NCBI GenBank assembly: GCA_003244125.1
Contig: QHBL01000391.1
Coordinates: forward strand, 3,048-12,407
Source of the DNA: Chthoniobacterales bacterium
GTDB lineage: Bacteria > Verrucomicrobiota > Verrucomicrobiae > Chthoniobacterales > UBA10450
DNA: 9,360 nucleotides
Direction of reading: 5' to 3'
Shown here: positions 6,880 through 9,360 of the stretch, piece by piece
How the letters are laid out: every line of letters starts with the position of its first letter
Position numbering within the stretch: the stretch's first letter is position 1
Position numbers and translations under genes: made by a program
Notes under the pieces: generated by a model
The model's input: only the letters and a program-made list of their open reading frames with translations
The model's database searches: none
What the model was told of the DNA's origin: nothing

Positions 6880-8834
6880 GCGTAAAGAAGAAGGAGCGCG
6901 AGCATGCCAAGCGCGACCGCGCCGAGATAGGTTTGGATTTGGCCGGAATGGGCTGCGGAAGCGAGCCGTCCGAATCCGCGCGCACCGCGTGTGGATTCAT
7001 CAACTCCAGCATTGATGCCGCGCTCGTCCACTGTGCTGGTGAACATTCCGAAGAGCTGTCCGATTCCGCCGAAGCCGCGAACGATCCCGTCCCAGAAGTA
7101 ACGATCGAGCACATCAGCAACGCGCGCGCCCATGCGGCTTAAGGCAATGACGGTGTGCCCATAGACTTCGTCGATCCACATCCTGTTCTCGAGGAAACGA
7201 AAGAGCGCCGGCAGTCTTTGCTGCAGCGGATCAATTTCGCGCGCGTTACGAAACATGAGCCAACCGAGACCAATGCCAGCGCCGACGAGCACGAGCGAGA
7301 CGAGGAGCATCGGCGGGACCAACCTGGCTGCATCGACATCGGCGCGCTCGCCATTGAAATAGCTGTGCAACCATGGCCACGCAGGCGTAAGCACGAGGCT
7401 GAATAACACCGCGCAGACGGCGAGCACGATGAGCGGAATGGTCATCACGCGCGGGCTTTCGCGCGCGTGCGCGGAATCGGCGCCGGGATTGCCAAAGAAG
7501 ACGTAGATGATTTGCCGGGTCATGTAGAACGCCGTGAGGACCACGCCGAGCAGCAGCAGATAATATGGGATGTGTGACGCGGGCCAGCGGGAAGCGGCGC
7601 GCAGGATTTCTTCCTTCGTCCACGCGCCGGAAAAGATCAGCGGCACACCGCTCAGCGCCATCATGCCGACGGCGTAGGTGAGGAACGTCACCGGCATGGC
7701 GCGACGGAGGCCGCCCATTTTGCGGATGTCCTGTTCGTGGTGGAGCGAGTGAATGACGGACCCGGCGCCGAGAAAGAGAAGCGTTTTGAAAAAACCGTGC
7801 GCGAGCAAATGCATGATGCCGGCGGCGACGCCGCCAACGCCGAGCGACACCATCATGAGGCCGAGCTGTGAGACGGTGGAGTAAGCGAGAATGCGTTTGA
7901 TGTCGGACTGCGCGATGGCGATGAGCGCGGCCATCAAACCAGTGATAACGCCGATCCAGACAACGACCGTGAGTGAGGTGGTGATGCCATTGATCGAGCC
8001 GGCGGAAAAAACCGGGTAAACGCGCGCGACCAGAAAAACGCCGGCGGCGACCATGGTGGCGGCGTGGATCAACGCGCTCACCGGCGTCGGCCCTTCCATC
8101 GCGTCAGGCAGCCAGACGTGGAGTGGGAATTGTCCCGACTTGCCGACGGCGCCGCAGAAGATGAGAAGCGCGATGAATGTGGCTGCCGCGCCTAACGAGG
8201 CCAAGGCGGCGTTTTCGAGGCAGCCGTTGCCGTTATCGTAGAAGAGCAATGTGCCGGTGCGATTGTAGAGCCAGAGGATGCCGAGAAAAAATGGAAGATC
8301 ACCGATGCGAGTGGTGATGAATGCTTTCTTGGCCGCGGCCGCTGCGCTCGGGCGTTCAATCCAAAAACCGATGAGCAAATAGGACGCGAGGCCGACGAGT
8401 TCCCAGCAGATGAACAGGAGAAGCAGGCTATTGGCGATGATAACGCCGAGCATGGCGGCGGAAAAAAACGAGAGGTAGGCGAAGAACCGGGCGAAGTTTT
8501 TGTCTCCAGCCATGTAGCCAATGCTGAAGACAAAGATGCAAAGGCCGACGAGCGTGATCATGACGAGCATGGCCGCTGCCAGCGGATCCAAAACAAACCC
8601 GAGGCGAAGCGTTTGGTCGCCGAAGGTGAACCAGGTGAAATTCTGAAACGCGCGGAAGCCGTGCGTTTGCAAGGTCGCGGTAAACGCAGTGACTGATAGC
8701 AACAGCGCGAAAATCTGCCCAAGAATGGCAATGCCGGCGGCGGGACCGCGCCGCGAAGTGGGCAGAATCAGGAGCGCGCAGAGAAGTGGCGCAACTGGGA
8801 TGAACCAGAGGTGATGCGTGATGGACAAATTCAT
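6867..8834 (-). CDS. nuoL: NADH-quinone oxidoreductase subunit L with extended lateral-helix region
   Basis: NuoL is the distal antiporter-like subunit of complex I; its C-terminal lateral helix runs along the membrane arm and braces the other pumps. The protein has 655 residues against 613 in E. coli. Landmarks are Glu145 in CWELVGLASYLLIGFW (TM5), Asp179 in TRIGDLPF, Lys232 in GAVGKSGQFPLHVWLPDAME (TM7), His257 in SALIHAATMV, Lys350 in HGFFKTLLF and Lys407 in WTKEEI. After the last core membrane segment (about 505-528), residues 554-635 replace the roughly 53 residues of the E. coli lateral-helix region, and the final membrane segment follows at 636-654. The extra length includes a loosely repeated element: VLDRYFWDGIVRGFGGIGQ at 575-593 and TVDERGINAGVDESTRGARG at 601-620. 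This fits a membrane arm lengthened by the second NuoM. The start lies 18 bp after nuoK, without a Shine-Dalgarno. Confidence 0.97.
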   Translation of the reverse strand: MNLSITHHLWFIPVAPLLCALLILPTSRRGPAAGIAILGQIFALLLSVTAFTATLQTHGFRAFQNFTWFTFGDQTLRLGFVLDPLAAAMLVMITLVGLCIFVFSIGYMAGDKNFARFFAYLSFFSAAMLGVIIANSLLLLFICWELVGLASYLLIGFWIERPSAAAAAKKAFITTRIGDLPFFLGILWLYNRTGTLLFYDNGNGCLENAALASLGAAATFIALLIFCGAVGKSGQFPLHVWLPDAMEGPTPVSALIHAATMVAAGVFLVARVYPVFSAGSINGITTSLTVVVWIGVITGLMAALIAIAQSDIKRILAYSTVSQLGLMMVSLGVGGVAAGIMHLLAHGFFKTLLFLGAGSVIHSLHHEQDIRKMGGLRRAMPVTFLTYAVGMMALSGVPLIFSGAWTKEEILRAASRWPASHIPYYLLLLGVVLTAFYMTRQIIYVFFGNPGADSAHARESPRVMTIPLIVLAVCAVLFSLVLTPAWPWLHSYFNGERADVDAARLVPPMLLVSLVLVGAGIGLGWLMFRNAREIDPLQQRLPALFRFLENRMWIDEVYGHTVIALSRMGARVADVLDRYFWDGIVRGFGGIGQLFGMFTSTVDERGINAGVDESTRGARGFGRLASAAHSGQIQTYLGAVALGMLALLLLYAWLG

Positions 8835-8852
8835 TTTGTGATCACGCGCGCG

Positions 8853-9161
8853 TCAGCCTCTTAGCTGGTCGATCTGGTCAACATTAGTCGTGCGGTAATG
8901 CCGATACACCGCGATGATGAGAGCCAGACCGACCGCGGCTTCGGCAGCTGCAATAGCGATGGCGAAGATGGCAACGATGACGCCGGTGGGAGGGTGCGGC
9001 TGCGGATTGAATCGCCAGAAGGCGATGAAGTTAATGCCGGCTGCGGCGAGCATCATCTCGATGCCGATCAAAATGAAAATGGCGTGACGGCGGCTGAGCG
9101 CGGCGACGAGGCCGATGGAGAACAGCGCCGCCGAAAGGATGAGTAAATGCTGGAGGGTCAT
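8853..9161 (-). CDS. nuoK: NADH-quinone oxidoreductase subunit K
   Basis: NuoK (ND4L homologue) is a three-helix membrane subunit beside NuoN, and it takes part in proton transfer through two buried glutamates. The 102-residue protein has the family length. The sequence shows Glu35 in LIGIEMMLAAAGINFIAFWR (TM2) and Glu74 in AAAEAAVGLALIIAVYR (TM3), the two conserved acidic residues. MTLQHLLILSAALFSIGL at the N terminus is the expected first helix, so the ATG at 9161 is taken as the start; a TTG at 9224 would add 21 residues with no family match and overlap nuoJ. The gene sits 40 bp after the nuoJ stop and 18 bp before nuoL. No Shine-Dalgarno precedes it. Confidence 0.97.
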   Translation of the reverse strand: MTLQHLLILSAALFSIGLVAALSRRHAIFILIGIEMMLAAAGINFIAFWRFNPQPHPPTGVIVAIFAIAIAAAEAAVGLALIIAVYRHYRTTNVDQIDQLRG

Positions 9162-9201
9162 AGCGCAGCAACGACTCTGCCCGAGCAGCGTACGCGGGCC
9201 A

Positions 9202-9360
9202 TTACTGCTTGTCCTCCATGGCAAGGAAAAGGGCCCCGATCAGCGCGACCGTCAGCAGCACGCCGGCGCATTGCAGCGGCCAGACGTAATCGGTCATCAA
9301 CGTTTCGCCAATACGTTTCACGGTGAGCGGCTCCATCGGCGGCGCGCCGGCCGACCCAAA
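9202..9360 (-). CDS. nuoJ: NADH-quinone oxidoreductase subunit J, C-terminal part
   Basis: Only the last 52 codons are inside the window; the gene continues beyond the right edge. NuoJ (ND6 homologue) is a five-helix membrane subunit near the quinone cavity. The visible part reads EPLTVKRIGETLMTDYVWPL, then QCAGVLLTVALIGALFLAME, ending DKQ and TAA at 9202-9204. This matches the typical NuoJ ending, in which an amphipathic G..L...Y..P stretch precedes the last membrane helix with its VLL.VALIGA motif. It is immediately followed by nuoK, as in nearly all nuo operons. Confidence 0.93.
   Translation of the reverse strand, partial: FGSAGAPPMEPLTVKRIGETLMTDYVWPLQCAGVLLTVALIGALFLAMEDKQ

Noticed and set aside
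9162..9224. TTG start adding 21 residues to NuoK
   Set aside because: The extra residues are not NuoK-like and would overlap nuoJ; the ATG at 9161 starts the first conserved helix.

Overview
The window is the distal part of a complex I (NADH:quinone oxidoreductase, nuo) operon, read from right to left on the minus strand. The order of transcription is nuoJ (3' end only), nuoK, nuoL, nuoM, an ORF6N-domain gene, a second nuoM-like gene, nuoN and a secreted DUF1579 gene. Junctions from nuoL onward are tight: 13 bp, 4 bp and 4 bp overlaps and a 10 bp gap, consistent with one transcript and translational coupling. No tRNA, rRNA, CRISPR array or transposase was seen.

The organism is a high-GC Gram-negative-type bacterium. 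Three things point tentatively to Verrucomicrobiota (a soil Spartobacteria/Chthoniobacter-like lineage), with Acidobacteriota as the alternative: a stand-alone ORF6N gene, start codons that almost all lack a Shine-Dalgarno sequence, and an intergenic REP-like palindrome pair. This is inference; no marker gene here settles it.

Layout: 1-39 is the 3' tip of an unidentified plus-strand gene. 49-597 is a frameshifted minus-strand gene of a conserved family with a possible transglutaminase-like Cys-His-Asp core. 601-1152 is a spacer holding a REP/REPIN-like inverted pair of palindromes at 915-1019. 1153-1902 is a methionine-rich secreted DUF1579 protein. 1958-9360 is the nuo cluster.

The main biology is the enzyme architecture. 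There are four antiporter-like subunits (NuoL, NuoM, NuoM2, NuoN) instead of three, and the NuoL lateral-helix region is about 28 residues longer than in E. coli by hand comparison. This is what a '2M' complex I with an extra pump module should look like. NuoM2 keeps the TM5 Glu, TM8 Lys and TM12 Glu but has Leu in place of the invariant TM7 Lys, so its proton path must differ from the canonical one. A phage-type ORF6N DNA-binding gene sits exactly between the two nuoM genes, its stop codon overlapping the nuoM2 start (ATGA); this is the oddest feature of the operon.
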